Positions 8,224 through 17,787 are shown, counted from the first letter of the stretch. The stretch is 32,747 bases of DNA from a bacterium (GCA_030680955.1 JAUXUB010000010.1:1-32747); one strand, 5' to 3'. Translations and numbers: made by a program. The notes: generated by a model not told the origin, from the sequence alone.

Positions 8224-8682
8224 TTAGTCATCTAGAAAACATTCTGCAGCAGACTCCGAAGTGAGAGTGGCAGATGATTTAGTCTTAAATGGAATTTCAC
8301 CAGTATATGGGTGCCAATTTATTACCCAATCAATAGAAATACCCTGCACTCGGTATAAGCGATTGTAAGTTTCAGCTTTAATAATTTGTCCCACGTCAGG
8401 TATTTCTTGTGAATCTTCGAAATACAGATAGTAGGTAAAAGCCCCTTCAAAATTCATCGCAAGAAGTTTTTTATCTGTAGTGTGCATTGGTATCGAAAGC
8501 GAAATTTTGATAATGCGACCATCGCATTGCCACTTTTTGTCAGTAACTTTACCTATAAAAGTTTGTGGTTTTCCTTGGATTGTTGTAAGCAGCGGTATTG
8601 GTAAATATGAAAAATAAGAAACGATTACAGCTAGTATTAAAGGGCTTACTCCAAGCAAGATGACAGCTATTAAAAACGCCAT
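8224..8682 (-). CDS. Hypothetical membrane-anchored protein
   Basis: 152 aa; N-terminal TM MAFLIAVILLGVSPLILAVIVSYF; AAAGGAG Shine-Dalgarno upstream. Confidence 0.7.
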   Translation of the reverse strand: MAFLIAVILLGVSPLILAVIVSYFSYLPIPLLTTIQGKPQTFIGKVTDKKWQCDGRIIKISLSIPMHTTDKKLLAMNFEGAFTYYLYFEDSQEIPDVGQIIKAETYNRLYRVQGISIDWVINWHPYTGEIPFKTKSSATLTSESAAECFLDD

Positions 8683-8698
8683 TTGTAAGATCTCCTTT

Positions 8699-8726
8699 GC
8701 CCACCATAGCTTTACGCGACGGAGGG
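8699..8726 (-). promoter_or_regulatory. Leader hairpin, copy 1
   Basis: Minus strand GCCCTCCGTCGCGTAAAGCTATGGTGGGC then AAAGGAG; homologous to 9813-9840. Confidence 0.6.
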
Positions 8727-8782
8727 CATATCTCTGCTGGTATTAAATTATCAAAATATGGAATTGATTGCAATAGAGCTAA

Positions 8783-8936
8783 TACCATCCCCAATTAACC
8801 ACTACTCTTTTAACCTCGTCTTTGCGAGGAGGAACGACGAAGCAATCCAGATTTATCCCATTATTTCCTGGATTGCCGCGGGCTTCGCCCTCGCAATGAC
8901 AAAAGTCTTAAAAGAAGTGGTTAATTGGGGATAGTA
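8783..8936. mobile_element. MITE-like element, copy 1
   Basis: Ends TACCATCCCCAATTAACCACT / AAGTGGTTAATTGGGGATAGTA are inverted repeats; whole ~154 bp is near-identical to the reverse complement of 11640-11791. Confidence 0.8.
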
Positions 8937-8960
8937 TAATGTGCTTTCAAATAAGGATAT

Positions 8961-8991
8961 AAAAAAGCGTCGAGTGATTGCTCGAGCGCTT
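8961..8991 (-). terminator. Intrinsic terminator downstream of 9008-9799
   Basis: Minus strand AAGCGCTCGAG-caatca-CTCGACGCTTTTTT. Confidence 0.7.
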
Positions 8992-9007
8992 ATTTTTATT
9001 TTAAAAC

Positions 9008-9799
9008 TTATCGAATTTTAATATTTGGACAAAGGTTTTGACGATAGAAGGAACTGAATTCTTCGCCAATTAATTTTTTTGCTATCTTGTATATGCCATA
9101 GATTACCGCAATGCATACGCAAATCATAACAGTCCACATTGCAAGATACGGGCTCCATATTACAAGCCACGACCAAATAGTCGCCATACCTATCGAATAT
9201 AGCCAATACCCAATAATTCCAACAACGCAAATAGGGAAACAAATAAGGAATATATACATCATATAGCCAATTGCGTCAGTCATCTTTGGCTTTGATGATT
9301 CAAGTCGTTTGTATGCACTCTCGCCTAATTTGCATAATTTAATAAAAATAATGAAGGTGAATCCAAGGCACAGGATGCCAAATGTCATTATTGCTAAATC
9401 TCTGATGTTTGTTTTATAGATGAAAATTCCAGCTGTAATTACTAATCCTATAAGAATTGAACCTATGAACAATATTAAATTAGTTATCCAAAATGCGCGA
9501 CATATTGAAAAACTATCCCTATTATTAAATGCGACAAAAGAAAGAAATAATCTGCCGTAGAGACTGTTCCTATCTACTATATATGAATTATCAGGAGAAG
9601 GCCGAATAGCTAGAAATGAGAGAAGCGCTATACTAATCGAGGCGATTGTTCCATAGAATCCAAATAAGAAGAGTAGCATCCACAGCCATGTTGTAAACGC
9701 ATTTAGAGGCAAGTCTGGTTTAAAGTTGCTTAATCCTAAACTAAGCGCGCTAATGCATACAATTAGTGAGAGCAAGGCTAGTACCTTTACTTTATTCAT
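9008..9799 (-). CDS. Polytopic membrane protein, unknown function
   Basis: Multiple hydrophobic segments; start taken at MNKVKVLALL after AAAGGAG (ORF track start at 9820 lies within the leader hairpin). Confidence 0.75.
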   Translation of the reverse strand: MNKVKVLALLSLIVCISALSLGLSNFKPDLPLNAFTTWLWMLLFLFGFYGTIASISIALLSFLAIRPSPDNSYIVDRNSLYGRLFLSFVAFNNRDSFSICRAFWITNLILFIGSILIGLVITAGIFIYKTNIRDLAIMTFGILCLGFTFIIFIKLCKLGESAYKRLESSKPKMTDAIGYMMYIFLICFPICVVGIIGYWLYSIGMATIWSWLVIWSPYLAMWTVMICVCIAVIYGIYKIAKKLIGEEFSSFYRQNLCPNIKIR

Positions 9800-9812
9800 T
9801 TTTACTCCTTTA

Positions 9813-9840
9813 CCCCCCATAGCTTTATGCGATGGAGGGC
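9813..9840 (-). promoter_or_regulatory. Leader hairpin, copy 2
   Basis: Minus strand CCCTCCAT-CGCATAAAGCT-ATGGGGGG (8-bp stem) then AAAGGAG. Confidence 0.6.
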
Positions 9841-9948
9841 TTGTTTGTACTGGTTTATTTATATACTACCTACGAAAAAATGCAATCTTTTTGATTTTTT
9901 TATCAACTGATGGTATATTAAGCAAAGTTATTTTGAATGGAGATTGGC

Positions 9949-10215
9949 ATGACAAAAAATGAGATTATGGATTTTTTTGACGGTATTTCTCTTGGGAGTG
10001 ATTGTCCGCTAACTTTAGATCAGTTTATATGCAACAGAGAAAAAATTATATCTGCAATAGAAAGCATGAAAAAATTCTATAGAGAAAGTCCACTTATACA
10101 TGCTGATATTCGGAAATATTATGAGTCTGATTTTACTAGAATTGATGAGGCGCGTTCTGATCAAAAGTTACTTGTTGCCATCGAGTGCTTAAGAATATCT
10201 CTTGAATTACAGTAA
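9949..10215 (+). CDS. Small hypothetical protein
   Basis: GGAG Shine-Dalgarno at about 9939 points to start MTKNEIMDFFDG; own terminator follows. Confidence 0.65.
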   Translation: MTKNEIMDFFDGISLGSDCPLTLDQFICNREKIISAIESMKKFYRESPLIHADIRKYYESDFTRIDEARSDQKLLVAIECLRISLELQ

Positions 10216-10230
10216 TGACAAAATTTGCTA

Positions 10231-10258
10231 AAGTAGCATATAAAATGCTACTTTTTTA
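10231..10258 (+). terminator. Intrinsic terminator
   Basis: AAGTAGCAT-ataaa-ATGCTACTT then ttttta. Confidence 0.85.
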
Positions 10259-10282
10259 TTAGTTATTTGAAGGGGGAATTAA

Positions 10283-11032
10283 ATGAGAAAAAAGTTATTT
10301 GTTACTTGCGCGCATGAACGTGGCCCTAGAAGTTATCAGGAAGATAAATACGTTAATATTGTTTTTTTGAATTCAAATTGCAATTGCAGGCTTCTTGCAG
10401 TGATGGATGGACACGTTGGATCAAAAGTTGCCGATATTTGTGCCGATAAAATAGGAAGCCTTTTCAATCTAGAAAACGCCGAGCATACAGAGACAGCTTT
10501 ACAAAATCTGGTAATTGATTTAAATAAGGTGACTTCTGATTGTTTTGAAGGATCAACACTTTCTATGGCTTGTATTCAAGAAGATCAAAGTAAAGTCTCA
10601 ATTGCGATATTGGGAGATTCACCAGTTGTAGTGCTGGACAATAGTGGGCAACTTCATATTAGCCCAGAGCATAATGTTCGTTCAAATCTTAAAGAGCGCG
10701 AAGCGGCAATTGGTCGTGGCGGAACATATGCACAAGGTTATATATTTGCTAATAACGACTTTACTAATGGTTTGCAGATGAGTCGCGCGCTTGGCGATGC
10801 GTATTTAGGAAATGTAATTTCTCATGAACCGGAGATTTATACAATTAATAATCCTATGTGGATTTTAGTATCTTCCGACGGAATATTTGACCCAAATCAC
10901 AGTGAGTTAGAAACGCTTTTTGCAGAGATTAGAGAGTTTGCCGAGCGACACGCTTCGGCACAAGACATTATGAATTGGGCAAAATCTAGAGGGCTTCAAG
11001 ATAATGCCACAGCCCTGGTTTGGAGAAAATAA
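10283..11032 (+). CDS. PP2C-family serine/threonine protein phosphatase
   Basis: Motifs RSYQEDKY, VMDGHVG, MSRALGD, SSDGIFD, DNATALVW. Confidence 0.93.
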   Translation: MRKKLFVTCAHERGPRSYQEDKYVNIVFLNSNCNCRLLAVMDGHVGSKVADICADKIGSLFNLENAEHTETALQNLVIDLNKVTSDCFEGSTLSMACIQEDQSKVSIAILGDSPVVVLDNSGQLHISPEHNVRSNLKEREAAIGRGGTYAQGYIFANNDFTNGLQMSRALGDAYLGNVISHEPEIYTINNPMWILVSSDGIFDPNHSELETLFAEIREFAERHASAQDIMNWAKSRGLQDNATALVWRK

Positions 11033-11146
11033 TATCGCGATGGTAATCACCAAAGCTTTTGTTTTTGAGTAATATAAATTTGCAAAATCGTATAATTTCT
11101 TATATACTAATTTCAGTTATTTCGTCTGACCTAGAGGAGAGGCATC

Positions 11147-11557
11147 ATGGTATTCAAAGATTGTGTTCGTGAAATTCCTTATGATTATGAATGTTTGTGT
11201 AGATGTCACAGAACGGGTCAAACGCACAAAGAATGCTGTATTATTTGCCCACATTGCCAAAGAAATGTTAAGCATTCTAAATTTGAAGTACATGAAAAGG
11301 CATGTAAAAAAGCTTGTCGTGTTGAAGTTAAGACGAAACCTTTAATTGAGATAAAACCTGCAAGCGAAGAAATTCCAGAAACAGATTTTAATTGGATTGT
11401 TAAATTATTGGAGTGCAATAAATGTCATCGACGTATTCTTATTGAGGATGCCTTGAGGGGCGTTTCTCATATCGTAAGTACATCAATAACATGTTGGAAT
11501 TGTCTTACAAAGAAAACACAGATAGAGCTTAAGAAAGATTTTAATTTAAAACCTTAA
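11147..11557 (+). CDS. Cysteine-rich zinc-ribbon-like protein
   Basis: CLCRCH..CCIICPHCQ, H..C...C, CNKCH, CWNC clusters; aggaga SD-like sequence upstream. Confidence 0.7.
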   Translation: MVFKDCVREIPYDYECLCRCHRTGQTHKECCIICPHCQRNVKHSKFEVHEKACKKACRVEVKTKPLIEIKPASEEIPETDFNWIVKLLECNKCHRRILIEDALRGVSHIVSTSITCWNCLTKKTQIELKKDFNLKP

Positions 11558-11576
11558 CATTGTTAAAATTTAACTC

Positions 11577-11607
11577 AGCGGAACGATAACTCGTATCCGC
11601 TTTTTTA
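11577..11607 (+). terminator. Intrinsic terminator
   Basis: AGCGGA...TCCGCT followed by TTTTT. Confidence 0.7.
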
Positions 11608-11639
11608 TTAGTCTTAAAAATTTAGTTGAAATGATTATT

Positions 11640-11791
11640 TTATCCTAAATTAACCACTTCCTATAAGACTTTTGTCATTGCGAGGGCGAAGCCCGTGGCA
11701 ATCCAGGAAATAACGGGATGAATCTGGATTGCTTCGTCGTTCCTCCTCGCAAAGACGATATTAAAGGAGTAGTGGCTAATTGAGGATGGTA
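11640..11791. mobile_element. MITE-like element, copy 2 (inverted relative to copy 1)
   Basis: Reverse complement TACCATCCTCAATTAGCCACTACTCCTTTAATATCGTCTTTGCGAGGAGGAACGACGAAGC... aligns across copy 1. Confidence 0.8.
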
Positions 11792-11802
11792 TTATTAAAC
11801 CA

Positions 11803-12843
11803 CTATGCTTTTTCGTCCACTAACATTCTGTAAACATCTAACATTGCGAAAAATAAACTTAAAGCTAGTGGGCCGAACAGAAATCCTATAGGACCAAAAA
11901 ATGAAAGACCTCCTAAAATTGAAAGAAGAATAAGAAATGGATGTATACCGACTTTCCGCTCTATAAGCTTAGGCCCTAAATAATTATCAATTAGTCCAAC
12001 AAAAAGCATGCCCCAGATTAGTAATCCGATGGCGGAAAGAGTATTTCCAAAAAAATAAATATAAATAATAGCTGGGAATAAAACTAGCGCTGTACCCAAA
12101 TTAGGAATTAGTGACGCTACCGTTGCAACGCTACCCCAAAGTATCGCATTTGGCACTCCAAAGATTGCGAAACCTATTGAAGTCATAACCCCTTGAGCAA
12201 GGGCAATTACTAGCATGCCTTTTATTACAGCATTAATAGTTGCTTCTAGTTTTTTTAGAATTTGTTCATCATAGGTAACTGGAAGTGGACTAAGAAGAAT
12301 AATAAAATTTTTTAGTTTCTTGCCATCTTTTAGTAAATAATAAAGCGCGATAATAAGAATAAAAAAATTAATTAAAATACTTGTAGCGCTCGAAAATACT
12401 GGACCGATATTTTGTAGGAGCCACTGCAACCCCGCTTTAAATTGTTCGTCTGCATTAGGGGTAATTTTTGATAAAGCAGTACCGGCTTGTGGAAAGATAT
12501 TTGAAATACCGTCTAATATGTTAGGTAAGAATGTTTCTATTCCACCAGTTACAGCAAAAGTATAAAGCCCCGTTGCTTCTTGAAAAATTTGAATTCCTAA
12601 AAAAACCACTGGTACAACAACTAAAGTAAGAATTATTATCGTAGTGATTAATGCGGCGATACTATGGCCCCATCTTATGTTATTTAATATTTTTTCATAA
12701 AGCGGCGTAAAAGTTACCGCAAGAACCATTGCTAAAACAAGTACTTGAACAAAAGGAAGTAGAATAAAAAATACGAGTAAAAATACCCAAAAAAACAAAA
12801 GTAAGAAAAAATAAAAACGAGGTTTGTGCTCAGTCATTTTCAT
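11803..12843 (-). CDS. AI-2E family transporter
   Basis: 346 aa polytopic; family-like ALAQGVMTSIGFAIFGVPNAILWG and GMLFVGLIDNYLGPKLI..HPFLILLSILGGL. Confidence 0.85.
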   Translation of the reverse strand: MKMTEHKPRFYFFLLLFFWVFLLVFFILLPFVQVLVLAMVLAVTFTPLYEKILNNIRWGHSIAALITTIIILTLVVVPVVFLGIQIFQEATGLYTFAVTGGIETFLPNILDGISNIFPQAGTALSKITPNADEQFKAGLQWLLQNIGPVFSSATSILINFFILIIALYYLLKDGKKLKNFIILLSPLPVTYDEQILKKLEATINAVIKGMLVIALAQGVMTSIGFAIFGVPNAILWGSVATVASLIPNLGTALVLFPAIIYIYFFGNTLSAIGLLIWGMLFVGLIDNYLGPKLIERKVGIHPFLILLSILGGLSFFGPIGFLFGPLALSLFFAMLDVYRMLVDEKA

Positions 12844-12861
12844 AGATTAAGTATAGCAAAT

Positions 12862-15537
12862 TTAATTGAATCTTGGCATACGCGCAAAATACTTGCGTAT
12901 TTCTTCTACGATAATAATAGAAAAAGCTATCGGAATAATTATAAACCACTCATTTAATGATAAGGGAACAGTATAAAGAAACTTTTGCATTAGGGGATTA
13001 TAAAGGGCAAATAAGTGAAGTGTAAATATTGTAATAGTAGCTCCGATAAGATATTTATTCGAAAAGGAATTCATTTGAAAAATTGATTTGTTTTCAGACC
13101 TACAATTCCAAGCATTAAACCATTGGAAAACTGCCAGTGTTGTGAGTGAAATTGTTAACGCTTTTATTGGATCAATAGCAAGAAATTCATTAAACAAATA
13201 TAGAGTTCCGACCATCATCGGGAGCGACATAAAAATCATTCTAATTCCCATTTTCTTATCTACAAGATGCTTAGAGCGCTTGGAATTTCCTTTTAGTAAT
13301 CCAGAGCTTTTGGGCTCCATAGCTAGTGCAACATCCAAAAAACCATCCGTTACAAGATTTAGCCAAATTATTTGAGCAGGTAAGATTGGCAATGGCAATC
13401 CGATTAAAATCGCGCCTCCTATAGTTAGTACTTCGCCAATGCTTGTAGAGAAAAGATATAATATAACTTTTTTTATAGTTTTGTAAATTGCTCTACCTTC
13501 TTCTATTGCAGAAACGATACTTTTAAAATTATCGTCGAGCAGAATAATGTCGGACGCCTCTTTGGCTACTTCAGTACCAATTTTACCCATAGCAATACCA
13601 AGGTCTGCCGCTACAAGCGAGGGAGCGTCATTTACGCCGTCGCCGGTCATTGCTATTATTTTCCCACTTTTTCTATAGAGCTCTATTATTCGTAATTTGT
13701 TTTTTGGAGTAACTCTTGCAAAAACGGAAACATTATTAATGATATTTAATAATGCGGCTTCGGAGAGCGAGATGATATCAAGTCCTGTTAAAATTTCATC
13801 ACCATCGTGATATATTCCTGCTTCGCGAGCAACCGCTATTGCTGTTGTTTTGTAGTCGCCAGTAATCATTACAACTTTTATACCAGCGTTAGTAGCGCGC
13901 TTTATTGCTTCAGCTGCTTCTGGCCGGATGGCATCTTTCATTCCAAAAAAACCTAAAAATGATAGTGAGTTAATATCTTTTGGTTCAATAATTTTGCCTC
14001 GATGGTTTAGTGTAGCTAAGGCTACTATACGCAAACCTTGTTCAGTCAAGTTTTCAAAAACAGATTCTAGCTCAATTCGCTTTGTTTTAGTAAGAGGAAT
14101 ATTTTTCCCATTTAAATAAATTTTGTTAGATAGTTTTAGTATCTCTTCAGGTGCACCAGAAACTAAAATGAGTCCCTTCCCTGTAATATTATGAAGTGAT
14201 GCGCGATATTTAAGCTTATAATCAAAAGGAATTTCTGAAATAAGAGGGGAGGTAAGAATTAATTCTTCTCTGTGGAAGCCAATTTTTTCACCTAGCGCAA
14301 GCATTGCCGCTTCAGTTGGATCGCCAGAAATATTCCACTTATCTTGCTCTTCACTATAATATAATTTTGCTTGAGCAGTCAGAGCTAAAATCTTTCCAAT
14401 AAACTTTAGTTCAGGATAATTATTAGGATTGATTACTTTATTATCCAGTGAAATTTCGCCTTTTGGTTTATATCCATCACCGCTTATCTCGAACATTTTT
14501 CCATTAAGATATACTTTCTGAATTAGCATTTCATTTTTTGTGATTGTTCCAGTTTTATCAACTGCGATAACATTTGCTTGTCCCAATGCCTCAACAGCCT
14601 GAAGTCTTTTAACTAGTGCGTTCCTTTTTGCCATTCTCCAAACTCCAGTTGTGAGCACAAGAGTTACAACAATTGGCAGACCTTCAGGTATAATAGAAAC
14701 AATCAAAGAGACAATAGTTCTAAACATTGTGCCAACAGAGTTACCAACCATAATGCCCATAACAAATAGTGTGGCACCCACGATTGCAACCGCGTAGATT
14801 ATTAATTGAGTGAGATATCGTACGTCGGCTTTAAGTGGAATTTCTGTATCAATTGATTTTATATCTTTTGCTATTTTACCAATTACAGAATTTTTACCAG
14901 TATGTATAACAATTGCTCTTCCGTTTCCACTTACTATATTGGTACCTTTAAAAACCATGTTTTTCTGGTCATGAATTTCCAAATTTAAATCTAAAATATC
15001 ATCCGTGGTTTTATGTATTGGAACAGACTCACCAGTAAGAGATGCCTCATCTATTTTAAGATTTGATGAGTAAATTATTCTAGAATCCGCTGGAACTTTT
15101 TCGCCTTCTTTCAGAATCAAAATATCGCCAGGCACAACTTCTATATCTTTTATAATGGCTTCGTTGCCATCTCGTAGAACGTTTGCATTAGTTTGTATAA
15201 AATTTTTAAGCGCAGAAAGAGTATTTTGCGCCTTGCCTTCTTGGATGGTTCCAATTACTGCGTTAAAAAAAAGTACAAAAACTATTATGTAGCTGTCAGT
15301 TATTTCGCCTGTTAAATAAACAATTACGCTGGCGATAAAAAGAATATAAATAAGCGGGCTTTGAAATTGTCGTAAAAATATACGGAGTAGGTTATCAACT
15401 TTTTCTTCTGGGAGTGAATTTGGTCCATATTTCTTGAAACGTTTTAAGACTTCTTCTTGTCGCAATCCTTTTTCGCTTGAATCAAGTTTTTTGAAAATAT
15501 CAGGAATAGATTCTAAATACCAGTTGTTATTATTCAT
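12862..15537 (-). CDS. Cation-transporting P-type ATPase (type II, Ca2+-ATPase-like)
   Basis: TGES, PEGLPIVVTL, DKTGTITKNEM, MTGDGVNDAPSL motifs. Confidence 0.93.
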   Translation of the reverse strand: MNNNNWYLESIPDIFKKLDSSEKGLRQEEVLKRFKKYGPNSLPEEKVDNLLRIFLRQFQSPLIYILFIASVIVYLTGEITDSYIIVFVLFFNAVIGTIQEGKAQNTLSALKNFIQTNANVLRDGNEAIIKDIEVVPGDILILKEGEKVPADSRIIYSSNLKIDEASLTGESVPIHKTTDDILDLNLEIHDQKNMVFKGTNIVSGNGRAIVIHTGKNSVIGKIAKDIKSIDTEIPLKADVRYLTQLIIYAVAIVGATLFVMGIMVGNSVGTMFRTIVSLIVSIIPEGLPIVVTLVLTTGVWRMAKRNALVKRLQAVEALGQANVIAVDKTGTITKNEMLIQKVYLNGKMFEISGDGYKPKGEISLDNKVINPNNYPELKFIGKILALTAQAKLYYSEEQDKWNISGDPTEAAMLALGEKIGFHREELILTSPLISEIPFDYKLKYRASLHNITGKGLILVSGAPEEILKLSNKIYLNGKNIPLTKTKRIELESVFENLTEQGLRIVALATLNHRGKIIEPKDINSLSFLGFFGMKDAIRPEAAEAIKRATNAGIKVVMITGDYKTTAIAVAREAGIYHDGDEILTGLDIISLSEAALLNIINNVSVFARVTPKNKLRIIELYRKSGKIIAMTGDGVNDAPSLVAADLGIAMGKIGTEVAKEASDIILLDDNFKSIVSAIEEGRAIYKTIKKVILYLFSTSIGEVLTIGGAILIGLPLPILPAQIIWLNLVTDGFLDVALAMEPKSSGLLKGNSKRSKHLVDKKMGIRMIFMSLPMMVGTLYLFNEFLAIDPIKALTISLTTLAVFQWFNAWNCRSENKSIFQMNSFSNKYLIGATITIFTLHLFALYNPLMQKFLYTVPLSLNEWFIIIPIAFSIIIVEEIRKYFARMPRFN

Positions 15538-15653
15538 CCCATTTAGAGATAGCTCGGAAAGATGAGCATCGTCTGTTAATATTAATAATAGCCGACATTT
15601 TATTTTAGTTTAACATTATATTTTGAATCATAACCCCGTTATCTCTAACGGGA
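15537..15653. repeat. TCCCGTTAGA inverted-repeat spacer element, copy A
   Basis: TCCCATTTAGAGATAgctcgg...ccccgTTATCTCTAACGGGA; 117 bp; right end (minus sense) runs into the ATPase ATG. Confidence 0.65.
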
Positions 15654-15810
15654 CAAGTATCTTTATTATAACAGTAAATTCAGGGGAGTAAATTAGTGAT
15701 TTGATGTTATTCATATTCTGACAGTCGTGAGGTTGGGTAGAATGTACTAATATTGTATACTTATAAATATAAATAAAACTTGCGAATAAAAATTAAAACT
15801 AAAATAATTT

Positions 15811-16545
15811 ATGAAATTAAGCTTTGTAATCCCAGCTTATAACGAAGAAAAATACATAAGAAAGTGTTTAGAGTCGGTTGTAAAACAAACTTCTAAGTGG
15901 AGCGATATTGAAATTATTGTAGTCAATAATGCGAGTTCTGACAAAACTAAAGAAATCGCGCTTTCTTTTACTGGAGTTAAAGTTGTTGATGAACCAAAAA
16001 AAGGACTAGTAAGAGCAAGGCAGGCAGGGTACAAAGCAAGTACTGGTGAACTAATTGCAAATATTGATGCGGACGCAGAAGTTCCAGATGATTGGATAAA
16101 AAAAATTTACGATAAATTTTCTGCAGACAAAAATATAGTTGCGCTTTCTGGTCCATATATTTTTTATGATTTGCCACCACTAATAAATTTTTCTACAAAG
16201 ATATTCTATGGTTTAGGATATGTTATTCACAGAGCGATTCATTTTATTTTCAGAAAAGGGGGGATGATTCAAGGTGGTAATTTTGTGTTGCGAAGAGATG
16301 CACTAGATAAGGCAGGAGGTTTTAACGTAGATGAGATTGAATTTTACGGCGAGGATACAGATATTGCGTTGCGCATGCAGAAAGTTGGGAAAATATTATT
16401 CTCTTTTGATTTCAAAATGTATACTTCTGGGAGGCGATTATCTAAAGAAGGAGTTCTTACAATGGGCTTAAGATACGCCATTAATCATTTTTGGACCTTA
16501 GTTTTTAAAAAACCATATACCAAAGATTATATTGATATAAGATAG
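15811..16545 (+). CDS. Glycosyltransferase family 2
   Basis: KLSFVIPAYNEEKYIRKCLESV..., NIDADAEVP, ED motif. Confidence 0.9.
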   Translation: MKLSFVIPAYNEEKYIRKCLESVVKQTSKWSDIEIIVVNNASSDKTKEIALSFTGVKVVDEPKKGLVRARQAGYKASTGELIANIDADAEVPDDWIKKIYDKFSADKNIVALSGPYIFYDLPPLINFSTKIFYGLGYVIHRAIHFIFRKGGMIQGGNFVLRRDALDKAGGFNVDEIEFYGEDTDIALRMQKVGKILFSFDFKMYTSGRRLSKEGVLTMGLRYAINHFWTLVFKKPYTKDYIDIR

Positions 16546-16610
16546 GTCTATATTTAAATTGTTTTTACCAAAAAAACTTTTTTAAATCTAGTTAGGTTAA
16601 AATAGAATTA

Positions 16611-17691
16611 ATGACTATAGAAGAATTACAAAATGCAATAAAAGAATTAGAAAAAGATACCCACCGTGTAGGTGGGTGGCTTTGACGTAGAAAATAAAAA
16701 AAATAAGTTAAAGGAACTTGAATTTGAAATTTCAGATCCAGATCTTTGGAAGGATAAAGTTAAAGCAGAAGAAAAAACTAAAGAATATGGTGAATTAAAA
16801 AAATCGCTTAATCGCTTTAGTGAGCTAGAAACTTACGTCGCCTTAATTTTAGAATCTCCTAATGAGGAGGATTATTATCGCACCCATAAGATTTTAAGGG
16901 AGCTTGAAATTCAAAAAATATTTACTGGGCCGCACGACAGACAACCAGCAATTCTTTCAGTCTATGCTGGTGCAGGAGGCGAAGATGCGGCAGACTGGGC
17001 AGCGATGTTACTTTCGATGTATGAAAAATATTCGGCACTCCGCTCCTGGAAAACTAAACTCGTTCATGAAACTTTAGGAGATTTTCAATCAAAAACTGGT
17101 AGGCATCCAATTAGAAATGCGACAATAGAAATTAAAGGAGATTATGCATATGGATATTTAAAAAAGGAAGCTGGAGTTCATAGGTTGGTTAGAATTTCTC
17201 CATTTTCTTCAAAAAAACTTCGTCATACATCATTTGCTCTAATTGAAGTTTTGCCAATACTTCCGGAAGTTGATGAAGCGGCAATTAAAATTCCCCCGGA
17301 AGATTTAAAGATTGATTTATTTAGGTCATCTGGTCCGGGAGGTCAAAATGTAAATAAAGTTGAAACGGCGGTACGAATAACGCATATTCCTACAGGTCTT
17401 GTATCTGCAAGCCAAGTGGAGAGATCTCAAGCACAAAACAAGGAGCGTGCAATGTCCTTCCTCCGATCAAAAATATTTACTTTAATGCACGAGAGGGAAC
17501 TAAAAGAAATATCAGATCTTAAGGTTAAAGCAAAACCAGAGTGGGGAAGTCAGATTAGGTCATATGTTTTGCATCCCTACCAGATGGTAAAAGATCATAG
17601 AACTAATACAGAAACCTCTGGAACGGAAGCAGTTTTGGACGGTCATATTGACCAATTTATTGAAAGTGAGCTACAATATAAGGGAAAGTAA
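16611..17691 (+). CDS. prfB: Peptide chain release factor 2 with programmed +1 frameshift
   Basis: ATG 16611 frame MTIEELQNAIKELEKDTHRVGGWL-UGA; slip site CTT TGA C at 16680-16686; shifts to the 16672 frame (…FDVENKKNKLKELEF…GGQNVNK). Confidence 0.92.
16660..16686 (+). promoter_or_regulatory. RF2 recoding signal with upstream hairpin
   Basis: CCCACC-gtgta-GGTGGG stem ends 3 nt before CTTTGAC. Confidence 0.75.
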
Positions 17692-17726
17692 ATTAAATAG
17701 TAAAAATGAAATATTAAAACTAAGGT

Positions 17727-17771
17727 GTTCCTTGTGCCACCGCAAAAGCTATGGCGACACGCGGTCGGAAC
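17727..17771 (+). promoter_or_regulatory. Structured spacer upstream of ftsE, contains leader-hairpin motif copy 3
   Basis: GTTCC…GGAAC outer pairing around GTGCCACCGCAAAAGCTATGGCGACAC; shares CGCnAAAGCTATGG with copies 1 and 2. Confidence 0.45.
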
Positions 17772-17787
17772 TATTTTATTAAGAAAA

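Noticed and set aside
13088-14119. Plus-strand ORFs 13088-13375 and 13928-14119
   Set aside because: They lie antisense inside the P-type ATPase gene and have no motif support.
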